Assembly (NCBI RefSeq): GCF_014524565.1
Contig: NZ_CP060139.1
Coordinates: 1,185,501 to 1,249,500 of the forward strand
Reading direction: 5' to 3'
DNA: 64,000 bases
Source of the DNA: Croceimicrobium hydrocarbonivorans
GTDB lineage: Bacteria > Bacteroidota > Bacteroidia > Flavobacteriales > Schleiferiaceae
Shown here: positions 25,874 to 34,559 of the stretch, in pieces
Layout of the letters: every line of letters starts with the position of its first letter
Numbering within the stretch: position 1 is the stretch's first letter
Position numbers and translations under genes: made by a program
The notes under the pieces: model-generated
What the model saw: only the letters and a program-made list of their open reading frames with translations
The model's database searches: none
What the model was told of the DNA's origin: nothing

Positions 25874-26024
25874 AGCAGGCTCTTCGGAATAGTGATGGGA
25901 ATCGCCGGAAGGGACTTGGATTTGCAGTAAATTAGTATGTAATTCGTCGCTGCAAAATTGAGCTCCCCTAAAACGAGTAAACAGATGAGGGATAAGGTTT
26001 TGCAAGCCTCTTAAAAATTGCGAG

Positions 26025-27191
26025 ATGTTAGACTTCAACGATACCAAAACCGCTTTTATCTTAAAGTCGGATAATCAGTTACGGAAAGCCTATTGGCTCT
26101 TTCGCTTGGTAGCCAATTCAAGTTTAGTAGGACTGGGCCGTCGTGCCAGCAACCTGGCCATTAAATTGGGCCTCCCCATCCGAACGGTAGTTAAGCAAAC
26201 CGTGTACGATCAATTCGTGGGTGGCGAAACCATTGAGGAATGTCAGGCTATTATCGATAAACTGCGCGAACATGGTGTTTCGGCTCTTTTGGACTTTGCC
26301 GTGGAAGGCAAGGAAACCGAAGCCGACTTTAATGCCACCAAGGACGAAATCGTAGAAACCATTCAATATGCCGGTGGTCATCCCGGAATTCCCTTTGGGG
26401 TTTTTAAAGTTACCGGTATTGCACCCTTTGATTTATTAGAACGCCATAGTGCCGGCCTGCCCTTTAATGAGGTGGAAGCCCGCGCTTGGGAACGTGCTAA
26501 AAGCCGGATGGAGGAAATCTGCTATACCGCCAATAAATATGGCCTTCGCATTATGATTGATGCCGAAGAAAGCTGGATTCAGAAAGCCATTGATGAGATG
26601 GCCCGCGAAATGATGGAGCGCTTTAACCGCGATCGAGTGGTGGTAATTAATACCCTGCAGATGTATCGCAAGGATCGCCTTCAATTCTTAAAAGACTCTT
26701 ACCACGAAGCCCGTGAAAAAGGCTATTTCTACGGAGCCAAATTGGTGCGTGGTGCCTATATGGAGAAAGAACGTGATCGCGCGGCCGATAAAAAATACCC
26801 CGATCCCATTCATGCCACCAAAGCCGATAGCGACCAAAGCTATGATGATGGCATCCGTTTCTTAATGGAACACCTGGACACCATTCTGGTAGTGGCTGGT
26901 AGTCATAATGAGGAAAGCGCCCGACTTTTGGCCGAAAAGGTAAATGAACTGAAACTCGACCCTAAAGATGATCGGGTTTGGTTTAGCCAATTATACGGCA
27001 TGAGTGATAACCTCAGCTTTAATTTGGCCAAGGCCGGATATAATGTGGTGAAGTACCTGCCTTTCGGGCCGGTTACCGAAACCCTACCCTATTTGATTCG
27101 TCGGGCGGAAGAAAATTCCAGTGCCTCTGGTCAAAGTGGTAGAGAGCTTAGCCTCATTAAAAAGGAAATGAAGCGACGCGGACTGGACTAA
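26025..27191 (+). CDS. Proline dehydrogenase
   Basis: 388 residues; a monofunctional PRODH that oxidises proline to pyrroline-5-carboxylate with FAD. Motifs include LLDFAVEGKE, the active-site GAKLVRGAYMEKER, VAGSHNEESARL and the C-terminal YLPFGPVTETLPYLIRRAEEN with its substrate-binding Arg pair. No P5C dehydrogenase domain is fused and none lies adjacent. It is convergent with the small DUF4258-like gene, whose stop is two bases away. Confidence 0.93.
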   Translation: MLDFNDTKTAFILKSDNQLRKAYWLFRLVANSSLVGLGRRASNLAIKLGLPIRTVVKQTVYDQFVGGETIEECQAIIDKLREHGVSALLDFAVEGKETEADFNATKDEIVETIQYAGGHPGIPFGVFKVTGIAPFDLLERHSAGLPFNEVEARAWERAKSRMEEICYTANKYGLRIMIDAEESWIQKAIDEMAREMMERFNRDRVVVINTLQMYRKDRLQFLKDSYHEAREKGYFYGAKLVRGAYMEKERDRAADKKYPDPIHATKADSDQSYDDGIRFLMEHLDTILVVAGSHNEESARLLAEKVNELKLDPKDDRVWFSQLYGMSDNLSFNLAKAGYNVVKYLPFGPVTETLPYLIRRAEENSSASGQSGRELSLIKKEMKRRGLD

Positions 27192-27193
27192 TT

Positions 27194-27550
27194 CTAGTTG
27201 GTCTCCATTGGCGATACCGCCAAAACAGTAGCAATAGAATCGCAGTTCTCAATGCGGAAGCTCTTCATTCGATCTTTTAAATCGAGATGATAAACATTGC
27301 AGCCCTCGTCATTGATTTCACTTTTATTGAAGTCTACGCGAGCACGCTCCAAAGCGTATTGTAAATCGACGGTATCCGCAGAGTTCACTTCTGGTGACAA
27401 CTGAATTTCCTTCAAGCGTAGGTCGTAGAGCACGCGATCGTTAGGAAAATAATTGCATTCGATATCTCGGTCGCCAAAAATGAAAAAGACTAAAAGGCTA
27501 CCTAAGCCTACTCCGAGTAAATAATAGAGGATTTTTCTTCCGATGCGCAT
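27194..27550 (-). CDS. Small membrane-anchored protein, DUF4258-like
   Basis: 118 residues. An N-terminal transmembrane anchor (ILYYLLGVGLGSLLVFFIFG) is followed by an extracytoplasmic domain with IECNYFPNDRVLYDLRLKEI and CNVYHLDL...FRIENCDSIATVLAV, a pattern I associate with DUF4258 proteins of Flavobacteriia. Conserved cysteines occur in both blocks. Function unknown. In related genomes I recall it sitting beside proline dehydrogenase and aroB, as here. Confidence 0.72.
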   Translation of the reverse strand: MRIGRKILYYLLGVGLGSLLVFFIFGDRDIECNYFPNDRVLYDLRLKEIQLSPEVNSADTVDLQYALERARVDFNKSEINDEGCNVYHLDLKDRMKSFRIENCDSIATVLAVSPMETN

Positions 27551-27627
27551 ACGCTGTATTCAATGGCGACAAAGGTAGAAGGGCCGAACATTTTTTTAAG
27601 ACCTTTACACAAGATATCCGTAAAAAA

Positions 27628-28389
27628 ATGATGGATCTAAAAAATTTACAGGCGGGAGACGAGCATTATAAGGCCTTTGTAGGACCGCCTTTGAAATACG
27701 ATCTTTTAGGCGCTCTGCAGTTTACCTTGCTCACAGCCGCAGGTTTGCGGGCCGATCACACTTTATGCGATATTGGTTGCGGCTCTCTTCGAGCTGGTAA
27801 ATTGCTCATCCCCTACCTCAACAGCGGTAATTATTACGGAATTGAGCCTAATCAATGGCTAATCGATGAAGCGGTAAGCCAAGAGCTAGGTCAGGACTTA
27901 GTAGAGCTTAAACAACCGAAATTCTTAAACGGGGCCAATTTTGAGATTAGCAAATTCGAAGAAAAGTTCGATTTCATTCTGGCTCAAAGTATCTTCTCAC
28001 ATGCCAGCGGCTCGCAAATTCGTGCCTGCTTAAAAGAAGTTCGTCAAAGTTTAAACCCCAAGGGCATTTTTGTCGCCACCTTTATTTGGGGCAAAGAAGA
28101 TTATGAAGGGGAAGAATGGGTGTATCCCGGTTGTGTTTCCTATCGCCCGAATACCGTTAAAGATTGGGCTTGGCGAGAATTTGGCTTAAAGATGAAAGTA
28201 TGCGACTGGCCACATCCAAATGGTCAAAACTGGGCCATCTTTCATTTACCTGGACAGGAACATCGTATTGATCAGATTGCGCGCTTTAGCATGGATGCTT
28301 ACAAAGCGGATGTGGTTGCTATCCCCGACCAGCAAAGCGGTGGGGTACTCAATAACTTCAAAGCTAAATTGAAAAGCTTAATCGAATAA
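27628..28389 (+). CDS. SAM-dependent methyltransferase
   Basis: 253 residues with a Rossmann-type SAM motif (LCDIGCGSLRAGKLLIPYL) and FDFILAQSIFSHASGSQIRACL as the motif II/III region. There is no signal peptide. The substrate is unknown. ATG codons at 27628 and 27631 are both possible. The last 12 bases overlap the convergent alanine dehydrogenase gene. Confidence 0.82.
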   Translation: MMDLKNLQAGDEHYKAFVGPPLKYDLLGALQFTLLTAAGLRADHTLCDIGCGSLRAGKLLIPYLNSGNYYGIEPNQWLIDEAVSQELGQDLVELKQPKFLNGANFEISKFEEKFDFILAQSIFSHASGSQIRACLKEVRQSLNPKGIFVATFIWGKEDYEGEEWVYPGCVSYRPNTVKDWAWREFGLKMKVCDWPHPNGQNWAIFHLPGQEHRIDQIARFSMDAYKADVVAIPDQQSGGVLNNFKAKLKSLIE

Positions 28390-29586
28390 AAGATCGACCT
28401 CTGCATAAGGCAGATCAAACCACTCACCAATTCCTTTCCGAACCAAATTTCCTTTGTAGAGGTATAAACCTTTGCGGATATGTCTCTGCAAGTGCAGCAC
28501 TTCTTCGATCCCTCCAGCTTCACCGATGGAAAGCAGGACGGGCGCCATAATATTGCTAAGCGAAAAGGAGGCGGTCCGACTTACCCTAGAAGCAATATTC
28601 GGCACACAATAATGCACAATATCAAATTTGCGGAATACCGGTTGATCATGACTGGTAAGGTCGCTGGTTTCAAAGCAACCGCCCTGATCGATACTTACAT
28701 CTACCACCACACTACCAGGCTTCATTTTTCGAACCATATCCTCAGTAACCACACAAGGAGTGCGCCCCGTTTCGGAACGAATGGCCCCTACTGCCACATC
28801 GCAGCGCATCAAGGCCTTTTCCAAAATTTTAGGCTGAATTACACAGGTATAAATCGGAATATTATTGAGCATGGATTGCAGGCGGCGCAATTTGGAAAGT
28901 GAGCGATCAAAAACCTTCACATTGGCCCCTAAACCCAAAGCCGTGCGAGCCGCAAAGGTTCCTACCGTTCCTGCTCCGATAATTACTACTTCAGTAGGTG
29001 GTACACCCGAAACGCCGCCCAGCATAAAGCCTTTGCCTTCATTGGCATTGCTAAGATATTCGGCCGCAATTAGGATGGAGGTGTTTCCAGCAATTTCGCT
29101 CATACTGCGAACCACGGGCACTATGCCATCTTCATCTTCAATATTCTCGAAGCTCAGGGCCGTAACCCCTTTCTTCATTAAAGCTTTGAAGTACTTTTTA
29201 CGGCGGGTTTTTAACTGCAAGGCCGAAATTAAGGTTTGGCCTTTCTTCATCAATTCAATCTCCTCATCGCTAGGTGGCTCCACCTTAACGATCATGTCCG
29301 CTTCGAACACCTCCTTTGCAGAGTAGACGATTTTAGCACCGGCTTCAGAGAAATCCTGATCTGAATAATGGGCATTTAAACCCGCATTGGTTTCTACAAT
29401 CACTTCATGACCGTGCTCTACCAATAGGTTTACCGCATCGGGGGTAAGAGGAATTCGTTTCTCCTGCAAGCAAGTTTCGGCAGGGATGCCGATCTGCAAA
29501 TGCTGTCGGGATTTTTGCACTTCCAAAACCTCCTCCTGAGGCATTAATTCGGAAGAGGAAAAGCTTAAAAATTCAGGCTTACTCAT
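28378..29586 (-). CDS. ald: Alanine dehydrogenase
   Basis: 402 residues, with an N-terminal extension of about 30 residues typical of Bacteroidota. Motifs include IGIPAETCLQEKRIPLTPDAV, SEIAGNTSIL, the NAD-binding VVIIGAGTVGTFAARTA and VVVDVSIDQGGCFETS. It interconverts alanine with pyruvate and ammonia. The start overlaps tsaE by 8 bases, an arrangement I recall from other Bacteroidota. Confidence 0.93.
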   Translation of the reverse strand: MSKPEFLSFSSSELMPQEEVLEVQKSRQHLQIGIPAETCLQEKRIPLTPDAVNLLVEHGHEVIVETNAGLNAHYSDQDFSEAGAKIVYSAKEVFEADMIVKVEPPSDEEIELMKKGQTLISALQLKTRRKKYFKALMKKGVTALSFENIEDEDGIVPVVRSMSEIAGNTSILIAAEYLSNANEGKGFMLGGVSGVPPTEVVIIGAGTVGTFAARTALGLGANVKVFDRSLSKLRRLQSMLNNIPIYTCVIQPKILEKALMRCDVAVGAIRSETGRTPCVVTEDMVRKMKPGSVVVDVSIDQGGCFETSDLTSHDQPVFRKFDIVHYCVPNIASRVSRTASFSLSNIMAPVLLSIGEAGGIEEVLHLQRHIRKGLYLYKGNLVRKGIGEWFDLPYAEVDLLFD

Positions 29587-30010
29587 GGTGGTGACTTAAG
29601 CGGATAATGCGGCTTTCGGCCGAAGTAACTTCGATTTCAATCAAGGCAAAATCGGGGGGTATTAAGGTACTAATTTTTTCAGGCCACTCCATAAAGAGGT
29701 AATCTCCGCGATCGAGGTAATCTTCCCAGCCCATATCCCAGGCTTCGGATTCATCTTCGAGACGGTACCAATCGAAATGAAAAATTTGCTCCCCCTTAGC
29801 TCCCTGGTATTCATTAACCAAAGAAAAGGTAGGGCTGCTTACCTCATCCTTTACCCCTAATGCTTTGCAAAGAGATTTTATTAAAGTGGTTTTACCCGCT
29901 CCCATTTCTCCTTTAAACAAGACTAAAGAATCCTTTAGAGCTACTACTATTTGGGGTGCCAAATCTGCCAATTCAGCTTGACTGGCTATTTCAAATGTGT
30001 GACTGACCAT
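29579..30010 (-). CDS. tsaE: tRNA threonylcarbamoyladenosine biosynthesis ATPase
   Basis: 143 residues, the typical length. Walker A GEMGAGKTTLIKSL, the SSPTFSLVNEY switch and FHFDWYRLED identify TsaE, the ATPase that drives the TsaBD complex making t6A37 in tRNAs. It is the first gene of a two-gene unit with ald. A perfect -7 element lies four bases before its ATG. Confidence 0.95.
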   Translation of the reverse strand: MVSHTFEIASQAELADLAPQIVVALKDSLVLFKGEMGAGKTTLIKSLCKALGVKDEVSSPTFSLVNEYQGAKGEQIFHFDWYRLEDESEAWDMGWEDYLDRGDYLFMEWPEKISTLIPPDFALIEIEVTSAESRIIRLSHHHE

Positions 30011-30014
30011 TACA

Positions 30015-30022
30015 CAAATTTA
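30015..30022 (-). promoter_or_regulatory. Bacteroidota -7 element for tsaE-ald
   Basis: The minus strand reads TAAATTTG, ending four bases before the tsaE ATG. Confidence 0.5.
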
Positions 30023-30161
30023 AAGCCTTCCCATAATCTTCCTACAAGTCGAAATGAATCAAGGTTTAAAAAGTTTGCAAGGCAATAAACTCATTCAACA
30101 GGAAAGAAAAAGCAGCGAACTGGCCTTGGAAGTCTGGAATGCAGCCAAGCTTTGGAACCCA

Positions 30162-30563
30162 CTAAAAATAATAGACCAACAAACCTTGCCTAAGCTGCGA
30201 CTTAGAGCCATAAGTAAGCAATCTACCAACAGCGTAACAGCCAGCGGCGATCCCTCCGTAAACTAAAAAAACTTGGCCTGCAAATTCAGCATCCCTGATT
30301 ATTGCCAAGCCAAAAACAGCTGTACCTGCGCTCGCAATTGCGGCTGAATAAAACGGATAACTAATGATTGTATAAACTTGGGATCGGTTTGCAAATCTTT
30401 TTAAGTCCGGCTTAGCATCTTGATTCCTCAGAAAAGCTCGTATTTCAGAGCTGGTATACAGCTTAAGATCAGTATCAACCTGTCCACTGGGCCGATATTG
30501 GGCAGACATCGTGAAACTGAACAAACTAAAAATCAATACAATAAAAAAGGGTACGGTTTTCAT
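30162..30563 (-). CDS. Unknown small membrane protein
   Basis: 133 residues. A signal peptide (FFIVLIFSLFSFTMSAQ) is followed by a polar stretch and two hydrophobic segments (VYTIISYPFYSAAIASAGTA and FAGQVFLVYGGIAAGCYAVG). No family recognised. It stands alone, about 150 bp from tsaE and 130 bp from the SCO1 gene. The signal peptide and good hydrophobic structure support it as real. Confidence 0.65.
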   Translation of the reverse strand: MKTVPFFIVLIFSLFSFTMSAQYRPSGQVDTDLKLYTSSEIRAFLRNQDAKPDLKRFANRSQVYTIISYPFYSAAIASAGTAVFGLAIIRDAEFAGQVFLVYGGIAAGCYAVGRLLTYGSKSQLRQGLLVYYF

Positions 30564-30696
30564 AGAAAAATGAATTATCAGGTTTTAAAGGCTAGAATAC
30601 ATAATTCTAATCGAAAAGTAATTTTGATTTACCCTAGATAAACGCAAACTGCTCTCGAGATCCTGATTATCCTTGGTTTCGGTAAGCTCCCCGCAA

Positions 30697-31341
30697 TTAG
30701 CCTTCCTGCTTAAGACTTTCTATATCAAGTATAAGTTGATTAACAGAACTGAGGTTTAATCCATTATAGATTCCGCGGATCCTGCGCTGCTTATCTACCA
30801 ACACAAAATTCTCCGTATGCAGGAAGTCATCACTGCTTTTTACGAGTCCTAAATCCTCCTCTACGAAATAACCTTTACGCCCCAAACTATAAATCAAATC
30901 GCGATCACCAGTAACCAAATGCCATTTGCCAGAAATCACCTGATGAGCCTGGGCATAGTCTTTCAAAACGCTAACCGAATCATAGTCTGGAGTGACGGAA
31001 TGAGAGAGCAATAACACTTCATTATCATCTAAGAATGCCTTCTGAAGTAAGGACATATTAGTGGTCATTTTAGGGCAAATACCCGGGCAAGAGGTAAAGA
31101 AAAAATCAGCGACATAGATCTTTCCCTCAAAGGTTTTCTCGTTAATGGAATCGCCTTCCTGATTAATAAGTTGGAAGGGAGGAATCTTATGAAAGTCCTT
31201 TAATTCAGTAGAATTGGGCTCTAGCCAATGCGGAGTAAAACTAGCCTCATTATAATAAGGCAGTTCCGAAATGCTGGCCACTTGCTCCTTCTCTCCAGTC
31301 TGACAAGATACCAATGCGAGGGACAGGCAAAAAATAGCCAT
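30697..31341 (-). CDS. SCO1/SenC family lipoprotein
   Basis: 214 residues from the ATG at 31341, which begins a lipoprotein signal (AIFCLSLALVSC). The thioredoxin fold carries the copper/redox motif TSCPGICPKM and the distal His in FLHTENFVLVD, the three ligands of Sco proteins. Family members deliver copper to the CuA site of cytochrome oxidase or reduce it. It lies seven bases after the MORN-like lipoprotein and is third in an operon with a YHYH protein. A longer frame upstream would run through the neighbour and is rejected. Confidence 0.88.
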   Translation of the reverse strand: MAIFCLSLALVSCQTGEKEQVASISELPYYNEASFTPHWLEPNSTELKDFHKIPPFQLINQEGDSINEKTFEGKIYVADFFFTSCPGICPKMTTNMSLLQKAFLDDNEVLLLSHSVTPDYDSVSVLKDYAQAHQVISGKWHLVTGDRDLIYSLGRKGYFVEEDLGLVKSSDDFLHTENFVLVDKQRRIRGIYNGLNLSSVNQLILDIESLKQEG

Positions 31342-31348
31342 GCCATGC

Positions 31349-31948
31349 CTAAAACTCCAGTCCTTCCTCTTCCAATTGAAAACAGAGCTTAGAGCGTTTA
31401 AGTCCGTAAATACGGCCATCCTTAACTTCATAGTTATTAAATAATTTTCCGTTTTCTCGCCAAGATTGTTGCAAGCCACTTTCTTTACCCATTGCGAGCT
31501 GTAGCTTCTTAAATAAAAGCCCGGATTTATAATATTGTAGCTGCTCTCCATCTGGCACCCCCTCCTTAAAATTAGAAAGGGTTCGGAGCTTTCCATTGCG
31601 CCACCAGCTTCGCGATTCACCACTTAATTTTCCCTCTACATAATTGGCCTCATAACTTAGGCTTGCATTGGCAAACCATTTACGATAGAGCCCATGTTTC
31701 TTCCCTTGAGAATATTCAATTGAGCTGGCCCGACTTCCATCTGGATAGCGAGAAATCCCGGTTCCCGTAAATGGCAATCCTCTATAAAAAACCTCTCCGC
31801 TAAGCCTATTCAAAATCAAGGAGTCGCTTGACACGATAATAGCATCATCCAAAACTCTAGACTCTGTCAATTGAAGCGGCTCAGCCTTGAAGTTACAAGC
31901 GACTACAATGAGCCCTAGAAGTAGGCTATAAAACTTATTGAATCGCAT
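31349..31948 (-). CDS. MORN-like repeat lipoprotein (YwqK-type)
   Basis: 199 residues from the ATG at 31948, with a lipoprotein signal (FYSLLLGLIVVAC). At least four MORN-like repeats follow (GTGISRYPDGSRASS, HGLYRKWFANASLSYEAN, SGESRSWWRNGKLRTLSN, GLQQSWRENGKLFNN). Such proteins are often labelled YwqK-family antitoxin, but no toxin is present and the signal peptide makes that role unlikely. The start lies 14 bases inside the YHYH gene, so it is coupled to it. Confidence 0.85.
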   Translation of the reverse strand: MRFNKFYSLLLGLIVVACNFKAEPLQLTESRVLDDAIIVSSDSLILNRLSGEVFYRGLPFTGTGISRYPDGSRASSIEYSQGKKHGLYRKWFANASLSYEANYVEGKLSGESRSWWRNGKLRTLSNFKEGVPDGEQLQYYKSGLLFKKLQLAMGKESGLQQSWRENGKLFNNYEVKDGRIYGLKRSKLCFQLEEEGLEF

Positions 31949-32756
31949 TAGGTGTTCCCTGATAATCCCCGGGGAAGATGATATAATACTCTCCCAGATA
32001 AGCAGAATTTTGAATGTGATAATGGTATTCGCCTTCACTATTATGCTGGGTTACTGAAGTATGTCCGCCAGAAGCATCCAAATCTGTTGGATAGGTACCG
32101 GTAGAATGACATTTTCTTCCGTAAATGAAAAAGCCGTCTGCAATAATTCCTAGCAAAGCATCGTCGTCATCGCTCCATGCTTTTGGCTCCAAATGGTAAT
32201 GGTAACTCTGCGGTCCGGTGTGGGCTGCAGTATAATCCAAGGAAACCACAGCATCATTCAAGGGAACATTAGGCCCTTCTTCATCATTGTAAATCATGGA
32301 ACCACTGACTGCCATTCCTATGGCTCCCAATCCGGTTGAAGTGCTGCTGCTAGCAATACTGGGATTAGCAGGAACTCGCAGAGTATAGCTCCCATTAAAA
32401 TCATCAATATTCCCTGGGGCCATATCTTGATAGCTAGTCACCGTAGGCTCCACAAATAAAGGATGATTAACGGATGCCGCAGGGGTAGTTAAGGTATTTC
32501 CCATGGGATCAGTTGCGGTTCTAGCGGTGGTATTTGACCAATAGGGTGAAGTATGATTGGGCAATCCATTTGATTCCAGCACTACCTCAGATCCATCTAG
32601 ATAAATTGTGAAGTTATCCGAATCGAACTCCGAAAAAGCAGCGTGTAGGCTGGAGTTGTTTTGGTTGGAAGTATTTGAGTTGTCAGTGTCGCTCTCCTTA
32701 TTACAAGCAGATATCAGCAGTGCTGAACATAAAACGCTTAATGCTTTTCTTTTCAT
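31935..32756 (-). CDS. YHYH domain lipoprotein
   Basis: 273 residues. A lipoprotein signal (ALSVLCSALLISAC) and a Ser/Asn/Asp-rich linker precede the YHYH domain. Its marks are the two motifs SYHYHLEPKAW and GEYHYHI, plus DGFFIYG and LDASGGHTS. The His/Tyr clusters suggest metal binding. The family is uncharacterised as far as I know. It is the first gene of an operon with a MORN-like and a SCO1 lipoprotein, so all three would sit on the same side of the envelope. Confidence 0.88.
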   Translation of the reverse strand: MKRKALSVLCSALLISACNKESDTDNSNTSNQNNSSLHAAFSEFDSDNFTIYLDGSEVVLESNGLPNHTSPYWSNTTARTATDPMGNTLTTPAASVNHPLFVEPTVTSYQDMAPGNIDDFNGSYTLRVPANPSIASSSTSTGLGAIGMAVSGSMIYNDEEGPNVPLNDAVVSLDYTAAHTGPQSYHYHLEPKAWSDDDDALLGIIADGFFIYGRKCHSTGTYPTDLDASGGHTSVTQHNSEGEYHYHIQNSAYLGEYYIIFPGDYQGTPNAIQ

Positions 32757-32890
32757 AAGTATAAATCATTAGTACCTCTTGTAGACTTAGGAAGTCGAGG
32801 ATAGTTTAATTTGAAAAGAAAAATATTTTTTGCCTCCGCCTCAAATACCTGTTTTAATGAACATTAAAATGCTTGCAAACTCCATTGAAA

Positions 32891-32940
32891 ACAAAAAAAG
32901 GTCAGAAACAATCGACGGATAATCGAATGTTTCTGACCTT
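32891..32940 (-). terminator. Intrinsic terminator of porX
   Basis: 12-bp perfect arms (32898-32909 with 32929-32940, AAGGTCAGAAAC) enclose a 19-base loop. On the minus strand a run of seven T follows. It lies 18 bases beyond the porX stop. Confidence 0.85.
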
Positions 32941-32957
32941 CTAATTCAAATATTTAC

Positions 32958-34517
32958 TTAGGATTTTGGGCTTAGATTTACGAAGGGTATTATCATCTCC
33001 TCTAAGCTCACCCCTCCATGTTGATAGGTGTTCCGATAGTACTTCACATAGTGATTGAAGTTATTGGGATAGGCGAAAAACAAATCTTCCTTAGCAAAGA
33101 TGTAAGCGCTATTGATATTTTGCTTGGGCAGATGCACTGCCTCCGGAACTTTAATCTCCAAAACATCCTTCCCTTGATAACTCATACCGCGACCACTCTT
33201 GTAGCGCAAATTGGTATTGAGACTACGATCGCCCACCACCTTAGTTGGATCTACCACATTAATAGTTCCATGATCTGTAGTTAAAAGCACGGGAATCTTC
33301 TTTTCACTTAATTGGCGCAGCATATCCAGAAGAGGTGAATTGCGAAACCAGCTCAAGGTTAAAGATCGATAGGCTTTATCATTATCCGCTAATTCGCGAA
33401 TCACCTTCATATCGGTTTTAGCATGGCTGAGCATATCCACAAAATTGTAGACAATAACATTCACCTCATTTTTCAGTAAATTATTGAGGTTCTCCGAGAG
33501 CTTCTTACCGTAATTATGATTGGTTACTTTCTCATAGCCCATGCTGCGGCTGCCAAAGCCTAAGCGCTTGAGATTATCCGCAAAAAAGTCGGCCTCATAA
33601 TTATTCTTACCCTCATCATCCTCATTGTCTTCCACCCATTTATCGGGGAAGCGTTTCTTGATCTCCGCTGGCATTAATCCTGCGAAAAGGGAATTTCGAG
33701 CAAATTGAGTGGCAGAAGGTAAGATGCTCCAATAGGTACGATCTTCTTCTATACTAAAGTACTTTTCAATCTCGGGCTGAATCACCTTCCATTGATCGTA
33801 ACGAAGGTTATCAATCACCACCAGGAAAAAGGGTTGATCCTTATCCAAACTTGGGCGCACCCAGTTTTGCACCAGGGTATGACTCATTATGGGCGCATCC
33901 TCTGGATAGGCGAACCAATCTTCGTAATTGTTTTGTACAAAGCGGAAGAATTGGGCATTGGCCTCACTCTTTTGAGAACGTAAAATTTCATTCAGGCTCT
34001 CATCCTCAAGTTTATCCAATTCCAGTTCCCAATAAGTTAAGCGCTTAAAAAGCTGTTCCCAACCTTCGATATCGCGCACCATGGATAGGTCCATCGCCAA
34101 TTGACGAAACTCCTGCTGGTAATTGCTGGTGGTTTTCTCATTCACCAGGCGGCGGTTTTCCAAATGCTTTTTAAGCGTTAACAGAATTTGATTGGGATTT
34201 ACCGGCTTGATCAGATAATCGCTGATCTGCGAACCAATCGCATCTTCCATAATGCTCTCCTCCTCGCTCTTCGTGATCATCACCACCGGCAGAGTTGAGA
34301 ACTTTTCTTTGATATGTTGTAAAGTTTCCAGGCCATCCATACCTGGCATATTCTCATCCAGAAAGACCATTTGGTAGCGTTTTTCCTGCACCATATCCAG
34401 TGCATCGGAGCCATTATTGGCTGTGTCTACCTGGTAACCTTTGGCTTCCAGAAATAATATATGAGGTTTCAGAAGATCTATCTCGTCATCAACCCAAAGG
34501 ATTTGAATATTGTCCAT
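32958..34517 (-). CDS. porX: PorX: response regulator with PglZ/alkaline-phosphatase-like domain
   Basis: 519 residues from the ATG at 34517 (MDNIQILWVDDEIDLL). The N-terminal receiver has DDE at 10-12 and phosphoacceptor Asp 54 (MVFLDENMPG). A helical linker leads to a PglZ-type alkaline-phosphatase-superfamily domain (VVIDNLRYDQW, LLTTDHGTINV, YQHGGVSLEEMIIPF). In Porphyromonas and Flavobacterium PorX works with the kinase PorY and sigma factor SigP to control T9SS genes. That fits the T9SS cargo at the left end of this window. A start at 34664 would run far upstream and lacks similarity. Confidence 0.93.
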   Translation of the reverse strand: MDNIQILWVDDEIDLLKPHILFLEAKGYQVDTANNGSDALDMVQEKRYQMVFLDENMPGMDGLETLQHIKEKFSTLPVVMITKSEEESIMEDAIGSQISDYLIKPVNPNQILLTLKKHLENRRLVNEKTTSNYQQEFRQLAMDLSMVRDIEGWEQLFKRLTYWELELDKLEDESLNEILRSQKSEANAQFFRFVQNNYEDWFAYPEDAPIMSHTLVQNWVRPSLDKDQPFFLVVIDNLRYDQWKVIQPEIEKYFSIEEDRTYWSILPSATQFARNSLFAGLMPAEIKKRFPDKWVEDNEDDEGKNNYEADFFADNLKRLGFGSRSMGYEKVTNHNYGKKLSENLNNLLKNEVNVIVYNFVDMLSHAKTDMKVIRELADNDKAYRSLTLSWFRNSPLLDMLRQLSEKKIPVLLTTDHGTINVVDPTKVVGDRSLNTNLRYKSGRGMSYQGKDVLEIKVPEAVHLPKQNINSAYIFAKEDLFFAYPNNFNHYVKYYRNTYQHGGVSLEEMIIPFVNLSPKS

Positions 34518-34528
34518 ATTTTCGTTTT

Positions 34529-34557
34529 CGAATTTACCCTGCCCAACAAGTATACAA
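34529..34557 (-). promoter_or_regulatory. Promoter of porX (TTG-N18-TAAATTCG)
   Basis: The minus strand has TTG (34555-34557), 18 bases, then TAAATTCG (34529-34536), one mismatch from the Bacteroidota -33/-7 pattern, ending 11 bases before the ATG. Confidence 0.45.
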
Positions 34558-34559
34558 TT

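Noticed and set aside
28480-29326. Long plus-strand frames across the ald gene
   Set aside because: Antisense shadows of ald, which has full family motifs on the minus strand.
30054-30266. 70-codon plus-strand open frame between tsaE and the small membrane gene
   Set aside because: Overlaps the C-terminus of the minus-strand gene at 30162, with no recognisable features.
31342-31623. Upstream extension of the SCO1 frame
   Set aside because: It would overlap most of the MORN-like gene; the ATG at 31341 opens a normal lipoprotein signal.
31349-31948. Toxin-antitoxin system from the YwqK-antitoxin-like repeats
   Set aside because: No toxin gene nearby; the protein has a lipoprotein signal and overlaps the YHYH gene, which points to an envelope role.
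32958-34517. BREX/Pgl phage-defence system from the PglZ-type domain
   Set aside because: The receiver domain and length match PorX, and no brx or pgl genes are present.
34461-34559. Upstream ATG start of the HD protein
   Set aside because: Would overlap the porX start on the opposite strand; similarity to the family begins after the TTG at 34560.
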